The notes under the pieces: model-generated
Database searches by the model: none
Seen by the model: only the letters and a program-made list of their open reading frames with translations
Told to the model about the DNA's origin: nothing
Part shown: positions 1 through 11,745 of the stretch, piece after piece
How the letters are laid out: each line of letters starts with the position of its first letter
Numbering within the stretch: the stretch's first letter is position 1
Assembly: GCA_963920575.1 (NCBI GenBank)
Contig: OY986969.1
Coordinates: forward strand, 6,941,076-7,005,075
Reading direction: 5' to 3'
DNA length: 64,000 nt
Source of the DNA: Narthecium ossifragum
Lineage: Eukaryota > Streptophyta > Magnoliopsida > Dioscoreales > Nartheciaceae
Program-made: the position numbers and the translations under genes

Positions 1-268
1 TCCATAGCGGCTTGCTTCTCCTTTAGATGTCTTCTACCCCCCCCCCCCCCCACCTCTCTTCCCTGGTACTCATCCCCATTTTAATGTTATATGTTTGGTT
101 TTTTTTGTTGGATCTCTCAATGTCACAAGAGATCCATCTGAAATGGCATCTACTGTGCCATATGATGGTATTATTTATTGTTGGTTTTGTGTTGGCCATT
201 TCAACGGCATATGATCCCCTATTTCTTCTTATCCCTACCTCTGGTTTTGTGTTCGTTATTTGTGTTTG
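1..268. other. AT-rich flank of LINE-A, no gene seen
   Basis: No convincing coding frame is visible. A run of 13-14 cytosines lies near 39-52. The far side of LINE-A (6610-6750) ends in sequence resembling the end of a small DNA transposon (a segment ending CGTTCCC followed by TAA). LINE-A may therefore have landed in a PIF/Harbinger-like MITE whose other end lies outside the window; this is inference only. Confidence 0.4.
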
Positions 269-1811
269 ATCTTTCAATGTGATTTTGATGAGCTTCAGCT
301 TGAGGGTGTTGCGGATTCTAGGTTGCTGGCGGAGCTTGGTCTTCTAGGTGGTGCCCCCGCCATCGGTGATCCATGATCTTCTTCTCCTGGAACTGTCGGG
401 GGGTGGGTATCCGAAAGCTTCATCGAATCTGCCGAAGACTCCTCGCTCGACACTCCCCAGACCTACTTCTACTCTAAGAGGTCGGGATTTCTAAGGAGGA
501 ACGTGTTGGGCTCACGGTTAGGCTTGGAGCTGGCTGGCACTCTTTCTTAGTCCCCCGCCAAAGGCGCCGCGGTGGAATTCTAGCGGCCTGGAAACTGGAA
601 CTGGGGTTGATCTCTTTTGCTAATGCGTCGAGACAAGCCATCCATGGTGTTTGGACCAATCTGACTGGCGACTATGTACGGATCTCGTCTATTTACGCAG
701 CGCACAACAGTTGTGCTTGTAGATTATTGTGGCAGGAGCTGACTTGTCGCGCCCCGACCCGCAGAGCGCACCCGGGCAGGGACCGCGAGGGGGAAAACCT
801 ACATCTACTAGCCTCAACTGGCGAAAACAGTTGAGACTAAAGCACAGCTGGCGAAAACAGCTGACTGCAAGCACAAGGCGGAAGCGAACTACCACAACAT
901 CTATTAACATCTATTAACAAAACAGATATTAAAGAGTTAAACAGAGTTCTAGTACAACAAGTTACAAGGGATCAACAGTCCCCAAAAGAACAACACCCAC
1001 AGGGGTCTCCTCAAAGACGCAAACGAAGACATCCTGATCCTCAGACATAGTCAGGAGCTGGCGCGCTGCCGCGGGACGACCGAGGGGGTAACACGGGGAC
1101 AGAGCGGCCACCTGCACCTGCAACAAACACAGTCCAGGTAGGCATGAGCAACAGCTCAGCAGGGTCCTACTCTACAACTCCCACACACAAGGGTAAAGCA
1201 ACCGGACACACTCTGATGCCAAGTACCGAGGCTTGCCAAGGATCCCACAATCCCATCAATAACCCGAAGGGTTCCTGTCCTAGGTGCGTATCTCCGATAA
1301 CGCCACTGCTCAGGGGTGGGCAACTCCGACATTCCCTGACACAGGGTGGACACGACGCAACCAGTAGGACACCCTTCTCCAAGCGGGATCTCCGCACTTG
1401 GCGGAACAACCGAAGTTAAGACTGCCATCACTCGGTACTCCAAGCAGCAGAGTCAACACAGACCCAACCTACCCTAGCATGCCTAATGCACAGGAAAACA
1501 GGGCAGGATAAAAAATGATAAAGCTGTAAACAACCAACACAGCAAGGGCACACCTTCGGCCCATTTATACTAAACACTCCCGAGGGTCATGACTCCCTCG
1601 GTTCACCACAAAGCGGTAAGGGCATAACGTCAGCCCATTTATTCTACACACCCGAGAGGCATCACCCTCTCGGTTCAACCACAAAGCGATAAGCATTCAA
1701 TGCATGATCCATAACAAGACAAACCCCGAGGGCAAAACCGTAAAAAAACCGCTTGTATGCGAAGCCCCGCGGGCAAAACAACATTTAAACAAGTAAAAAC
1801 CCCCCTGCACT

Positions 1812-2692
1812 GAACGAGATCGATCTTCCTCGAGGCGAGGAGCACCAGTCCAGGTCACCCCCGCGAGATCGATCTCCACCCATATGAAGATCGATCTCGT
1901 AGGTGACGTAAGATGCAAACCGCACAGGCGCCAGCCGCCAAGAGATCGATCTCCCTCCCAGGGAGATCGCTCTCCCTCGGGCGGGCTGGGCCACCCCGAC
2001 CAAGATCGATCTCTCATCCCATGAGATCGATCTGGATTTTGGGTCACGCCGGCGGCCGGACGGCGAGGACACCGCCGGGAACCGCCACCATACCTCACCA
2101 AACTGGGTGGGCTGGTAGATCTCAGTGCCACGAAGCTACTCAAGGCTTCAAAACCAGAAAACAACAACCTCACAAGGAGAAACATCGAGATCAAAAACCG
2201 GATTCAAAACCCTCAACAAGCCGGAGTCTTAGAGGAAGAACCCTACCTCTTCAACGCAGCTTCGATCCACAAGACCAAGCCTAGGATCTTCCTCGCCTCG
2301 CCACGAACCCAACGAGCCTTCAAGCTCCAGGAAAGGTGGCCGGAGGAGGAAGAACGGCGAAGAAAAGCTCAGCCGGCCAAGGGGAAGAAACAGAGCCCCG
2401 GGAGAAGGAGGAAGAAGAGGAAGAAAGGAAGGAGGAGGGGAAGGGGATAAGGCCGGGGGAAAGCCGGCGAAGGCGGGGAAAGGCTGGGGGAGGGGAGGGA
2501 AAGTCTTCCCTCCCCTGACAGGGGAAGCGACGGCCATCGCCGTAGCCGTCCTTCGAAAGCCACCGCCAACGACTTCCAGGCACAGAGAGATCGATCTCCA
2601 TGCCATGAAGATCGATCTCCTTTGCCCAGAACGGCAACCTCCTGGCACAGAGAGATCGATCTCCATTGCCATGTAGATCGATCTCCCTTGCC
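1812..2692. repeat. Paired GATCGATC palindromes in the solo LTR
   Basis: Clusters at 1812-2040 and 2588-2692 hold GATCGATC copies in pairs. Two copies lie roughly 12-20 bp apart, and the bases between them are themselves partly inverted (for example AGATCGATCTCC...GGAGATCG). Each pair can fold as a hairpin. The LTR segment between the two clusters is not part of the array. Confidence 0.85.
2333..2515. repeat. Polypurine tract inside the solo LTR
   Basis: About 180 bp of the plus strand is almost all A and G (AGGAAGAAGAGG-like runs, then GGGGAGGG). The other solo LTR of this family has the matching tract as polypyrimidine on its own sense strand at 11600-11745. The LTRs of the full Tekay copy lack it, so it marks a subfamily. 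Confidence 0.75.
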
Positions 2693-3170
2693 TAGAACGG
2701 CAACCCTGGGCTGAGACTCAAGCCCAAGCCCAGAACTTCCAACCTCGGGTCCACCTAACCATTCTAAGCAAAAACAAGTATCAACCAAGGTCTGTGTGTG
2801 CACAGCCAGTGTGAAACGACCCACGAGGCATAATTTTCCAAATTACCCATGATGGTCAACACGAGCCACAGGAAAGGAGGGACGGGTCCTCACATGACTA
2901 GAACATGCTAGGTGGAGGGGCCACACCTCATTATTGGGGACTTTAATGTCATCGCCTCCCTGTCAGAGAAACGAGGCAGTAGACCCGTCCTTCTCGATTG
3001 AGGAATTCGGGACTTTCTTATCTTCATTTCCTCTTGCGAGCTTGATGATCTGGGCTTTACTGGTCCTAGTTTTACTTGGTCTAACAAGAGACCTAGTAGA
3101 GCTAAGATCCTTGAGAGGCTGGACAGGGTCCTAGGCAACGACGCATGGCGCAGATCCTTCCTAAGTGCTT

Positions 3171-5293
3171 AAGTCTGTCATCTTCCTAGATACTCTTTTG
3201 ATCATAACCCCATGTTGCTTTCCCTGGAGGCTGATCCGCGTCCCCCTGGTCCGTCAGCTTTTCGCCTTGAAAATTTCTGGCTATATGACAAAGAGTTCTC
3301 AGCTTTGCTCAAGAGAGTATGGAGCAGGCCACACAGGAGAGCAAGACAGTTCCAGGTTGCTTCAAAGGTCATCGAACTCAAGAAAACTCTCAAGACCTGG
3401 AATCGTAGGGACGAGGCTGATCTCTTCCGATCAAGTGCTGTGACAGAGAGCCTCCTTTCAATTCTCTATGAAAAGGGGGAGCTTGGGTCCCTAACTGAAG
3501 AAGAAAAAATTGAGCTTCGATGCATCGAGAACCGGCATATGGCCTCACTTCTTTGACAAGAGGATTTTGTCAATAGGAGATTTCGACGCTCTTGGGTGAA
3601 GTCTGGTGACCGTAACACCTCTTTCTTCCAAAACATGGCCAAACGTCGTCAGCACCGTTCACGGGTGAAAGAGATTGTCGGCGAGGGAGGTCAGATCCTT
3701 TTATCACAAGACGATGTGACTACAGCGATGGTCAACCACTTCCAAAAACTATGGACAGCGCCTGCCGGTGTAGATGATCTGGACGATCTCCCTCTTCCTG
3801 CTCTCCCTTCCTTGAATGATGCCTGTCATGCCGAGCTAGTAGCTGATGTTTTGGAGGAGGAAATTGTTGCTGCGATGAAGGAAATGGGTTCTGACAAATG
3901 CCCCCCGTCCCAACAGCCTCCTAATCGAATTCTTCCTCAAGTTCTGGGGTATCATTCGTTTGGATTACTTGCATCTTATTCAGAGCTTTTTCAGATCATC
4001 TAGGCTCCCTCCGCATTGGAACGAGACATTCGTCTTGCTCATTCCAAAAGTGGCTAATCCTCGACGCATCAGGATTATCGACCGATCAGTTTATGCAATG
4101 TAAGTTATAAAATCATATCTTTTGTTCTTGCTAACGGCCTACGCAGTGTGATGAGCGATCTAATTGGGCCGGAGCAATCAGCATTTGTTCACGAGCAATC
4201 CATGTTTGACAATGTCTCTGCCGCTCAAGAACTCTTGCACTCCCTACATCGAGCACCAAGAACTAGAGCGTTGATGGCGGTCAAGATCGACATCCAATCT
4301 GCCTACGACAGTGTGCAGTGGTCCTTTCTCATTCGAGATATGGAGAGTATGAACTTGCCGGAGATTTGGCGCAACTGGGTTCTCGCCTGCCTATCCTCCA
4401 CGCAGTTTTCCATCATCATCAATGGTAGAGTGACTGGTCACTTTCCTGCCTCTTGGGGTCTCCGTCAAGGAGATCCCATCTCGTCCTTCCTCTTTCTTCT
4501 GGTGCAGGAAGTGCTATCACGCCTACTCAAGATGAAGCTCAAGGGGGTTAAGTTCTATGGGGATCGAGAAGTCTACTCACACCTCCTCTTCGCTGATGAT
4601 TGTCTATTGGTGACCAAGGCCTCACCAGAGAAAGCACATAGAATCATGTCAGTCTTGGAGGAGTTCTTCATGCTGTCCGGGCTCCAAATCAATCAAGCTA
4701 AGTCGCACGTGAGGTTTTCCCCCTACGTCGACTCGGAGCGACGATTGTACATTACTCGCATCTTGAAAGCTATTGAGGTTCAAGGCGTTTTCAAGTACTT
4801 GGGTGTCCCAGTTGATGGAGGGCAACTCAAGAAGGAGGCTTTCAATAAACTAATTGAGACCTTCCAGAAACGGTTAAGTGACTGGTCCTCTTTGAAGATG
4901 GCAGGAGCAGGCCGCGTTACCCTTATTAAATCAGTTCTTCAGGCCACTCCAACACATCTGCTTATGGCCACCCACATTTCCAAGTTCATCCTCGTAGATC
5001 TAGAATTCATTTGTAGAACCTTCTTGTGGAATGGCAAGAAGGCGGGGCGCGTTGCTTGGGAGACTGTGTGCTTGCCTCTTAAGGAAGGAGGACTTGGGTT
5101 GCGCAACTTCAGCATCTGGCAGCATTCCCTACGCATCAGACGTGCGACGAGCCTTTACCTATCACCGGATTCTCTTTGGGCTAGGATTACCAAATCCAAG
5201 TACAAATGGGCGAGCATTCTTCCTACTGGCAACATCCCTTCGAGATGCTCCGGACACTGGCGGCATACTTGTTTGGCATCAACAAAATTTTAG
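3171..5293 (+). pseudogene. LINE-A ORF2 connector and reverse transcriptase domain
   Basis: The segment after the endonuclease (3212-3990) contains SGDRNTSFF, the usual connector in plant LINE ORF2, and a damaged KCPP motif. The reverse transcriptase proper starts near 4060 with DYRPISL in one frame. It continues in the long frame 4148-5293 (about 381 residues): GPEQSAFV, the first catalytic block with KIDIQSAYDSV, then GLRQGDPIS, then the active-site box LLFADD at about 4587-4605, then KYLGVP and an LIKSVLQ segment. Both acidic positions of the FADD box are kept. Upstream stops and a frameshift after 5290 break the polyprotein. Confidence 0.92.
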
Positions 5294-6517
5294 GAGGGTC
5301 TTCGATGGATTCCAGCTCGCCAAGGAAAAATTGATGCCTTGTGCGACCGATGGGTACTTGATCTTCCTCTCTCTTGATCACCTGCTCTGTTCTCGTACCT
5401 CACTCCGACGGACCTCCGCGTCTCCGACCTTATACACCAATATGGAAGATGGCGGGAGGAGATGTTGCGATCCTTCTTTCACCCAGACTTGATTGATGCG
5501 ATCCAGGTAGTCCGGATCCATGGAGGCCTGTTAGATAAACATGGTTGGTCTTTCTCCGCCAATGGAGAGATTTCAACGGCGTCCATCTACCATTGGCTTG
5601 CCAATGAGCGTAACGTAGCCTGGAACGGAGAAGAACGTAGTGCGGGATGGCTCAATCTATGGAAGGCACCGGTAGGCCCGTGGGTTAAGTTCTTTCTTTG
5701 GCGCTTCTTCCATGGTAAGATCTTAACCTCAAGCTTCCTCTTCTCCATTAGTCGATCCTCCGATCCTACGTGCTTGCGCTGTCGTGGGGACGTCGAGACC
5801 CCTGCTCATCTCTTCTTCGATTGTTCTTTTTCCCGGGAGGTTTGGGAGAGGGTATCTATTGGACGCCCAAGGCCTTATTCCTTCGATGATCGTTGGGTTG
5901 TCCTGTACTCCTCCTCTAGATCTGGTCTGGCTGCTTCTAAATCATGGGTTGGCTATACACTGTGGTGGCTGTGGAAGGATCGGAATGCTACTTTCTTCGA
6001 CAATCTTGCCCTTCCGGTAGACAAGCTTGCCAGGATTATCACCAGGCAAGTGAAAGAATACTCTGCCTCTCATTTGCCCGTGAGGCTCTCGCCCTTACCT
6101 CGTTGTCCGGTTGCGTCACCCATTCTCCGATCTGATGCCGCTGTGCGTGGGAGGATCGCATGAGTTGCAACCATTTTGTTCCTCGATGTGTCTCTTTCGA
6201 CATGGAGTTGGGTAGCAAGAGCCTCTGTTTCTTCTGTCATAGAAGCGGAGATCCTCGCCATGAGAGGAGGCATGTTTGAAGCAAGGAGGAGAGGAATCTG
6301 GTCCATTGTGATAGAATTAGATTCACTACTCAGTATTGGCTTTGCGACGGGCAGGTTTGTCTGGCCACAGGAGCTCCGGGACCTCATGTTGTCTTTTTGG
6401 CGATTAGCTTTTGATTTTAGCGTGATACTTTTTGTTCATATCCCTCGGAAGTTCAATTCCGAGGCTGATGTTTTGGCGACCTCAGTCTGCGGGAATATGT
6501 CAATCCCCCTAATCTGA
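5294..6517 (+). pseudogene. LINE-A ORF2 C-terminus: zf-RVT and RNase H-like domains
   Basis: The frame 5462-6163 carries the zinc-binding region found after plant LINE reverse transcriptases: WLNLWKAPVGP, KFFLWRFFHGKI, and a cysteine/histidine cluster CLRCRG...HLFFDCS. The frame 6176-6517 carries an RVT_3-type RNase H domain, with SSVIEAEILAMRGG and an aspartate in ELDSLLSIG. It ends in a stop about 75 bp before the A-tail. The two pieces are separated by one frame change near 6163. LINE-B has the same order and similar sequence. Confidence 0.88.
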
Positions 6518-7261
6518 GGCCTTGTTGTTGTTGTTTCTTCTTGTTTTTTTTCCTAATACACTCAGCCTTTGGGCTCAACTAATAAAAAAAAATCTCTCAA
6601 TGTGATTTTATATACAGTTTCCATTTTAACGCCAAACAAACATCAAAAGTGTCATATTCCACAGAATTCTGCATTAATTTCAGCAACAAACAAACAGAAA
6701 AAATGACATTCCATTTCAAGACGGTGGAATGAAACAAACGTTCCCTAAGGTCAAAGGTATGTTTCAATTTAGGCCTACTGGGGTGACACAGTCAATGGGC
6801 TCGATGGAAAATGAGTCGAGGGTATCAGGTGATCTATTTTCCTCATATTTTTTATGAATAAAATATAATTTAGTTTCATTAAGTTTTGATCAACTTTCAA
6901 ATATATAAGGCCCTCAATTTTTGAAAGTTCACAAGTAAGGCTCTAATTACATGACCATTTCCCTCAATAACTAAATTAATATATATTTAAAACATGAGAT
7001 CCTTGTTTATAATTTTGAAAGTCGAAGGTCTTATTTAGAATTTGACCCAAGCTGCATGTGCTTTACCCTTCTTTCCTCTTGCTGACCAATGTAGGAAAAA
7101 GATGCCATGGCTTGGTCAATTTTGAAACGTCAGAACGATCTTTACACGTCAAAAAGCCGGTTGTTTGTGAATAAAGTAGAGCTTTTATTGCGTGTTTCGT
7201 ATCTAGGATGGTAACCTTTGTTTGACAAACTAGAAGATTGGAATTTCTTATTTACGAAATT

Positions 7262-7445
7262 ATCATAAAATCGCCATCATACTCGATTCCGACATGACTA
7301 TAGTATTTAGGCTATAACTTGCGCATACGACCTCGGAATTTGTTAATTTATGGATCATTAGAAAGCTCTTTCGGAGAGCTACAAGTTTACTGTTGATGAG
7401 TTTTTCTAATTTGGACGTTTGGTGTATCACAATTGTAATAGAATC
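7262..7445 (+). mobile_element. LTR fragment related to the element at 28698-31193
   Basis: This segment matches 30935-31100 over most of its length. Shared blocks include CATACGACCTC, GAAAGCTCTTTCGGAGA and CTACAAGTTTACTG, in the same order and spacing. At 30905 the matching sequence is the start of a 3' LTR, so this is an isolated LTR piece. No ends or TSD are recognisable. Confidence 0.7.
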
Positions 7446-7659
7446 TTGGAAGGGCAAAGCCATAATTATATGGGAGAAAATGATATACTTGCCTTTTGTT
7501 GGTGGGAAATTTTATAGCGCACCAAGGTTTTTTTTATGTGCACCGCGTCAAATATATTTTCATATTACCCATTATACCCTTATAGTAAAATCTCCATAAT
7601 ACCCATGTTTAATAAACAAACTAGCTTAGAATGCTTATAACGTGCGCATACAGCGATAT

Positions 7660-7925
7660 TTTTGTGCGCATGTTCCATTGCTTTTGTGTGATCTACATCC
7701 CTCCAAGAAATAGTCCACTGAAACTGCTATTTTACTCATTTTCCTCACATGACAAGGGGTACAGACAGGGGCATCAACATATATGTGCTTCCATCATATC
7801 TTTTCCATGTACATCATGTTACTTATAATGTACGAGTGTACTTTTTTTTTATGCGCATGTTCATTTGTTTTTTTTGCGATCTACGTATCCCCGGGAAAGA
7901 AGGGTTCAAAACTGCTATAAACCCA
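7660..7925 (+). repeat. Diverged direct duplication
   Basis: Two related segments, about 7665-7740 and 7850-7925, share GCGCATGTTC, a T-rich run, GATCTAC and AAACTGCTAT in the same order. The intervening sequence differs. No function is evident; it may be internal structure of an old transposon. Confidence 0.5.
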
Positions 7926-9309
7926 GAATCGGTAGATAACTATTGCTATACATGCATTATTATCGGTAGTTAATAACCAAACAGTACGAACCCTGCCGGT
8001 ACATAACCATCGATGCCATGACTCATTCTTCGAAGATGTGCGGTACATAAGCAGTAGAATGCAAAGTATCGGTAGTTGACAACCGATATCCACGAATGCA
8101 TATCGGTAATGAATTCCTGAACAGTACGAAGCCTGTTATATCCCACTGATTCCATGGCTCATGCTTCCATGATAATAAAAGCTACTTTATTACCAATTCC
8201 TAGACCTAAACAATCAGTGATCAACTACCGATTATTACATATAACGGTCGGTTATATGATACCGATAGTAACAATTTAGCCAATAATATTCAAATAACAC
8301 AAGTATCAATTTCATGTGACCCCTGTATACGAGTACTAAAACCAAAAACATGCATCTAGACAAACATTACATTGCAACAATCTATGAAGACAATAAACAC
8401 ATTACACGGTATTAAGCCATATATTTCTCGTCAACATGTAGCAACATAACAACACACTACTAATCTACTAAAGTATCATCCATATATACATCCACCAAAC
8501 ATTACATTGTAATGAGCTATGGCAAATAGTTGTTGTCATCCAAAAATTGTCTATATATTGCTCATCTATTGCTAGTTGAGCCTCTGTGCCTCCATGACTG
8601 GGCGGTGGACAGGTGGATTCATGTCTGTGACAATGAACAGATATTAGAGCAACATTTTAACAAAAGTGGTGCGAATATAAAAGTTCTAATTCACACAACC
8701 GAATTAAGAAAGTGTGATTATAAAATGTGCATCTAACAGAGTCTAGATAAAGAAGTGCAAACAACATATGGTTCAAAGGCAACATATGGGTCACAAGTAT
8801 TTGAACTATGAGTTAAGTAGAAAATACCCTTGCCAAGGCTTCCTAGCAAAATGAGGCCAAAAGGTCCAAGGCATGGAAGTAATATAATACCAATTTGGCC
8901 AAGATAGAATAGTTCACTTTGGTCATCAAACATGTGAAGTCTAGTTCACTTTGGTCACAAATTGCTACCAATATGGACTTTATTCTTCTTCCCCTAAATG
9001 CATCTGTTCTTACTAAGCTGTCACAACATGTGAAAAAAAAATAGTAGAAAGATCTCTATCATTCTAATGACAAAAATCCTCCACCTTTGCCCCCTTGCAT
9101 AGTTATTCGTTTCATTTAAAGCATAATAAATTTCAGACTGATCTTAGATGTAAAATCCAATAAAACAAGGAAGTTCATGCGCTAAAATACCAAGCCACAT
9201 AAATCCCTTTCTATCAACACATGACTTGGATGAATTTTGCGTGTCATCTTTAAAGCTCTCGTTCAGAACATGTCTAATGAATCAAGAGTTATTACTCACC
9301 TAAAGATTT

Positions 9310-9456
9310 CTATAACCTTTTCTCTATCCTCCACCAACGCTTCCGGCCTCTCTTTGGCCGCATCTTCAGCACAAGCTTTGGTGATGGCTTGAGTACAAGA
9401 TCAACATCATCATTTTTGCTAATGTCGCTACTCCTAGAGGTCAATTCGGAGGACAT
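9310..9456 (-). other. Possible coding exon of an unrecognised minus-strand gene
   Basis: An ATG at 9456 opens a 48-residue frame rich in lysine and arginine (it contains KMRPKRGRKRWW) and ends at 9310. A GT donor-like site (TTTAG|GTGAGT) lies just beyond, near 9298. I do not recognise the product. Upstream on the minus strand the sequence is cut by the Tekay insertion at 9513. The sequence on the far side of that element (27898-28220) looks like a 5' UTR with a donor site on the same strand. A host gene split by the insertion is possible but unproven; chance is the main alternative. Confidence 0.2.
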
Positions 9457-9721
9457 TGGGATATCCTTCTCACAAGAAAACACCCCTTTTCATCTACATA
9501 CAAAACACTAACTGTGAGGACTCGTCCCTCTACTCCTGTGGCTTGTCGTGGACCGCAAGGGCAATTTGGTAAATTGCGCCTTGTCGGTTTGTTTTACACT
9601 CGCGTGTGCACACACTGACCATGTTTTTGGTAATGTTTGGTTAGAATGGTTAGTGGGACCCGGGATCGAAAGATCCGGGCTTGGGCTTGAGTTCTTGCCC
9701 AAGTCTAGCATTTTGGACAAA

Positions 9722-10482
9722 AAGGATCGATCTTCTCTAGCTAAGAGATCGATCTTCTTGTACCAGAAAGTCAAGTGCGATCGTCATGAAGGATCGATCT
9801 TTCCTTAGGGAAAGATCGATCATTCATAGGTCGGTTCGTTTGCCTATAAAGCAGACGAGACTTTCTTCCTTGAATCCTTTTGAAATCCGGAGATCTTAGC
9901 TCATATCTTACGATTTTTGAAGGTGTTTGAGGACGATCCAAGGCCTCTGCTCTTGCTTAGGTAGGGATCCTACCTACAATCTTTTCCGGGTTTTTAGTTT
10001 TTCCGGTTTGATTATGTTCTTATGCTTAGATCTCTTTGTATACCTCTTGGTTTTTCGTGATTTCACCGGTTTTGGACTCGTGGGATCTTGATCTATCAGA
10101 TCCCAGAGTTTGGTTAAGTTTGGATGTATCTTTCGACGGTTTTTCTCGCCGAAAGTACGCCGGAGAACCCATTCGGATCGATCCTTCTAGAGGAAGGATC
10201 GATCCCTCTGGCTTGGTCATGCTGCGCCCGATGAAGGATCGATCATTTGCTTGGAGAAGATCGATCCTGGGTCTTGGGTAGCATGGTTACCCTGCGTCAC
10301 AAGGAAGATCGATCTTCCTCCCAGGAAGATCGATCTTTCTTGGCGCGACGAGAAGGGTGCCCTCTGTCTCGAGAGAGATCGATCTTCCTGGGAGGAAGGA
10401 TTAATCTTCTTTAGCTCGACAGTGAGGGAAGCTCACTGTTACTTAAAAGATCGATCTTTTCTTAGGAAAAAAATCGATCCTT
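9722..10482. repeat. Paired GATCGATC hairpin array in the 5' LTR
   Basis: Pairs of GATCGATC (or one-base variants) occur at about 9722-9760, 9789-9825, 10175-10205, 10235-10268, 10301-10340, 10376-10412 and 10446-10480. The linkers are short and partly self-complementary, for example CCTTCTAGAGGAAGG. Neighbouring pairs are separated by unrelated spacers of about 30-40 bp, so this is not a simple tandem repeat. The 3' LTR copy (18745-19462) has the same units with some lost. Confidence 0.88.
9841..9852 (+). promoter_or_regulatory. Putative TATA box of the Tekay LTR
   Basis: CCTATAAAGC lies about 330 bp into the LTR and is repeated exactly in the 3' LTR near 18863. A plant RNA polymerase II start would be expected about 30 bp downstream. 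If so, the palindrome pairs at 10168-10482 would be transcribed into the 5' leader. Confidence 0.55.
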
Positions 10483-11599
10483 TAGTAGCAGAGAGGATTT
10501 TTCATGGCTTTTGCCCGCGGGGCTTGGTATGTCGGTTTTTCTTATCGCTTTATACCTTGTACATATATTTACGCATGTTAGCCCTATAATAGGGGCAGTG
10601 GTGAGCCGGGGGAGTGATGACTTCCGGGTTGTTTAGAATAAACGGGCGGATAGCCCTACAGCTTTCCTTAGCCTCGCATGCCGGCGTGCACCGAGGGCTT
10701 TATCTGTGATATCTATGAGCTGTTGTTTGCGAGGCTGCTTCCCGGTGCAGTTGTTGTGGTGGACTGCTGACAGTTGGTGGGGGTACCACTGTAGCAGTCC
10801 TTAGACATTATTTACCAGTTCACCACCCCGGGCCAGCAGGGTGTCGTGCCCCGACCTTGTTATTTATATCATCACATACTGTTGCATTTTTAAATGTATT
10901 ACCCTGCGTATGCGCATATCATGCATTGTGTTGTGCATTAGTTGCATCTGTGTAGGGCGTTGCCGATACGGGGTTTTCGGGTAGCCCGGATCTAGCTCTA
11001 GGACCGTTGCGGGTAGCTTGGTCCAGGATTTCGATTTGTAGTATTCAGTCGATTTCAATGATAGGGTTAGATGACCTGAATACATGTTGTTTGATGTTTA
11101 GAGGTCGTGTCGGCCTCGAGCCGAGTGTTGAGATGTAGCCGGTGTCCGGTTCACTATCTCTTTGGTAGGGGGTGCGTACTCAGCGGTGTTGGTTGCCCGC
11201 CTAGCAGTGTTGGTTTCCTGCTAGTGAGATGGCAGTGCCGGTTTCCTGCCTCGTTGAGGGTGACCCTGTATGGGACCAGTTTGGCTGGGGACCATGACTG
11301 TGAGGACCTGTCCCTCCATTCCTGGGTCGACCACCTGGGTCGGGCCCGTGGCTCGTTGTGGACCGCAAGGGCAATTTGATAAATTGCGCCTTGTTGGTTT
11401 GTTTCACACCCGCGTGTGCACACACTGACCTTGTTTGTGTTAGTGCTTGATTAGAATGGTTAGGTGGACCTGGGATCGGAAGATTCCAGCTCGGGCGCGC
11501 TGAAGCTTGCTTTTGGGCAGCTTAAGGCCCTTGAGCGATCGGTCGCTCCTAGGAGCGATCGATCAGACTCGTGTGCAGGGCAGTTGAGCTTCCGTCGTC

Positions 11600-11745
11600 C
11601 TCCTTTGTCAGGAGAAGAGGACCTCTCCTCCCATTTCCCCACCTTCCCCAACCTTCCCCGACCTTCCCCTACCTTCCCCTTCTCTTCTCTTCCTCTTCTT
11701 CCTTCTCTTCTCTTCCTTCTTTCTTTCTTCTCCCCGCGGTGCCCT
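11600..11745 (+). repeat. Polypyrimidine tract in the solo LTR
   Basis: About 145 bp is almost purely C and T, including a repeated ACCTTCCCC-like unit followed by CTTCTCTTC runs. It mirrors the purine tract of the minus-strand solo LTR at 2333-2515 and occupies the same LTR position. Mirror-symmetric tracts of this kind can form triplex DNA. Confidence 0.75.

Larger units (their letters stand above)
745..2894 (-). mobile_element. Solo LTR, Tekay-type Ty3 family, minus orientation
   Basis: On the minus strand it starts TGTGAGGACCCGTCCC and ends GGGTCGGGGCGCGACA, the same ends as the LTRs of the full element at 9513-27892. It is flanked by a perfect 5-bp TSD, TGACT, at 740-744 and 2895-2899. 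No internal region is present, so this is a solo LTR left by LTR-LTR recombination. At 2150 bp it is close to its relatives. It contains paired GATCGATC palindromes (1812-2040 and 2588-2690) and a purine-rich block (2333-2515). Short proline- or arginine-rich ORFs inside it are low-complexity by-products. Confidence 0.95.
373..3170 (+). pseudogene. LINE-A ORF2 endonuclease domain, split by a solo LTR
   Basis: This is the apurinic/apyrimidinic-type endonuclease of a plant LINE, which nicks the target for target-primed reverse transcription. The N-terminal half (373-744) starts MIFFSWNCRGVG, has an early in-frame stop, and ends in WQELT. After the inserted LTR the frame resumes at 2895 and reads GDFNVIASLSEKRG, then a segment with FTWSN and ILERLDRVLGN, all typical of the family. 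Continuity across the LTR is exact once one copy of TGACT is removed. A degenerate version of the catalytic S-D-H box (FDHNP) follows near 3190-3210. Frameshifts and stops make it non-functional. Confidence 0.88.
287..6591 (+). mobile_element. LINE-A: plant L1-type non-LTR retrotransposon, 5'-truncated, interrupted
   Basis: The element ends in a short A-tract (about 6583-6591). It is flanked by an 18-bp target-site duplication with one mismatch (269-286 and 6592-6609, ATCTTTCAATGTG against ATCTCTCAATGTG plus ATTTT). It starts in what may be the end of ORF1. ORF2 begins at 373 with a peptide containing WNCRG, the usual start of plant LINE endonucleases. ORF2 domains follow in order: endonuclease, reverse transcriptase, zinc-binding zf-RVT region and RNase H, all in the plus direction but broken by stops and frameshifts. 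A solo LTR at 745-2894 splits the endonuclease. The element is dead. Confidence 0.93.
6610..9507. other. AT-rich intergenic repeat debris
   Basis: No confident gene is visible. It holds an LTR fragment (7262-7445), a diverged duplication (7660-7925), and a segment at about 7925-8280 rich in short repeats such as ATCGGTAG and GGTACATAA with two similar halves, probably a decayed MITE. Exon-like minus-strand pieces at 9310-9456 and 8468-8624 are treated separately as weak candidates. Confidence 0.5.

Noticed and set aside
2229..2672. Proline/serine-rich ORFs of up to 151 codons on the minus strand
   Set aside because: They come from the polypurine tract and palindromes of a solo LTR; no homology or codon pattern of a gene.
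745..2894. Possible complete LTR element rather than a solo LTR
   Set aside because: Only one LTR start and one LTR end are present, with a perfect TSD at both edges and no primer site or coding region.
10168..10482. CRISPR-like array of short repeats with spacers
   Set aside because: The repeats are palindromes of variable sequence inside a plant LTR, spacing is irregular, and no cas genes exist; the host is a plant nuclear genome.
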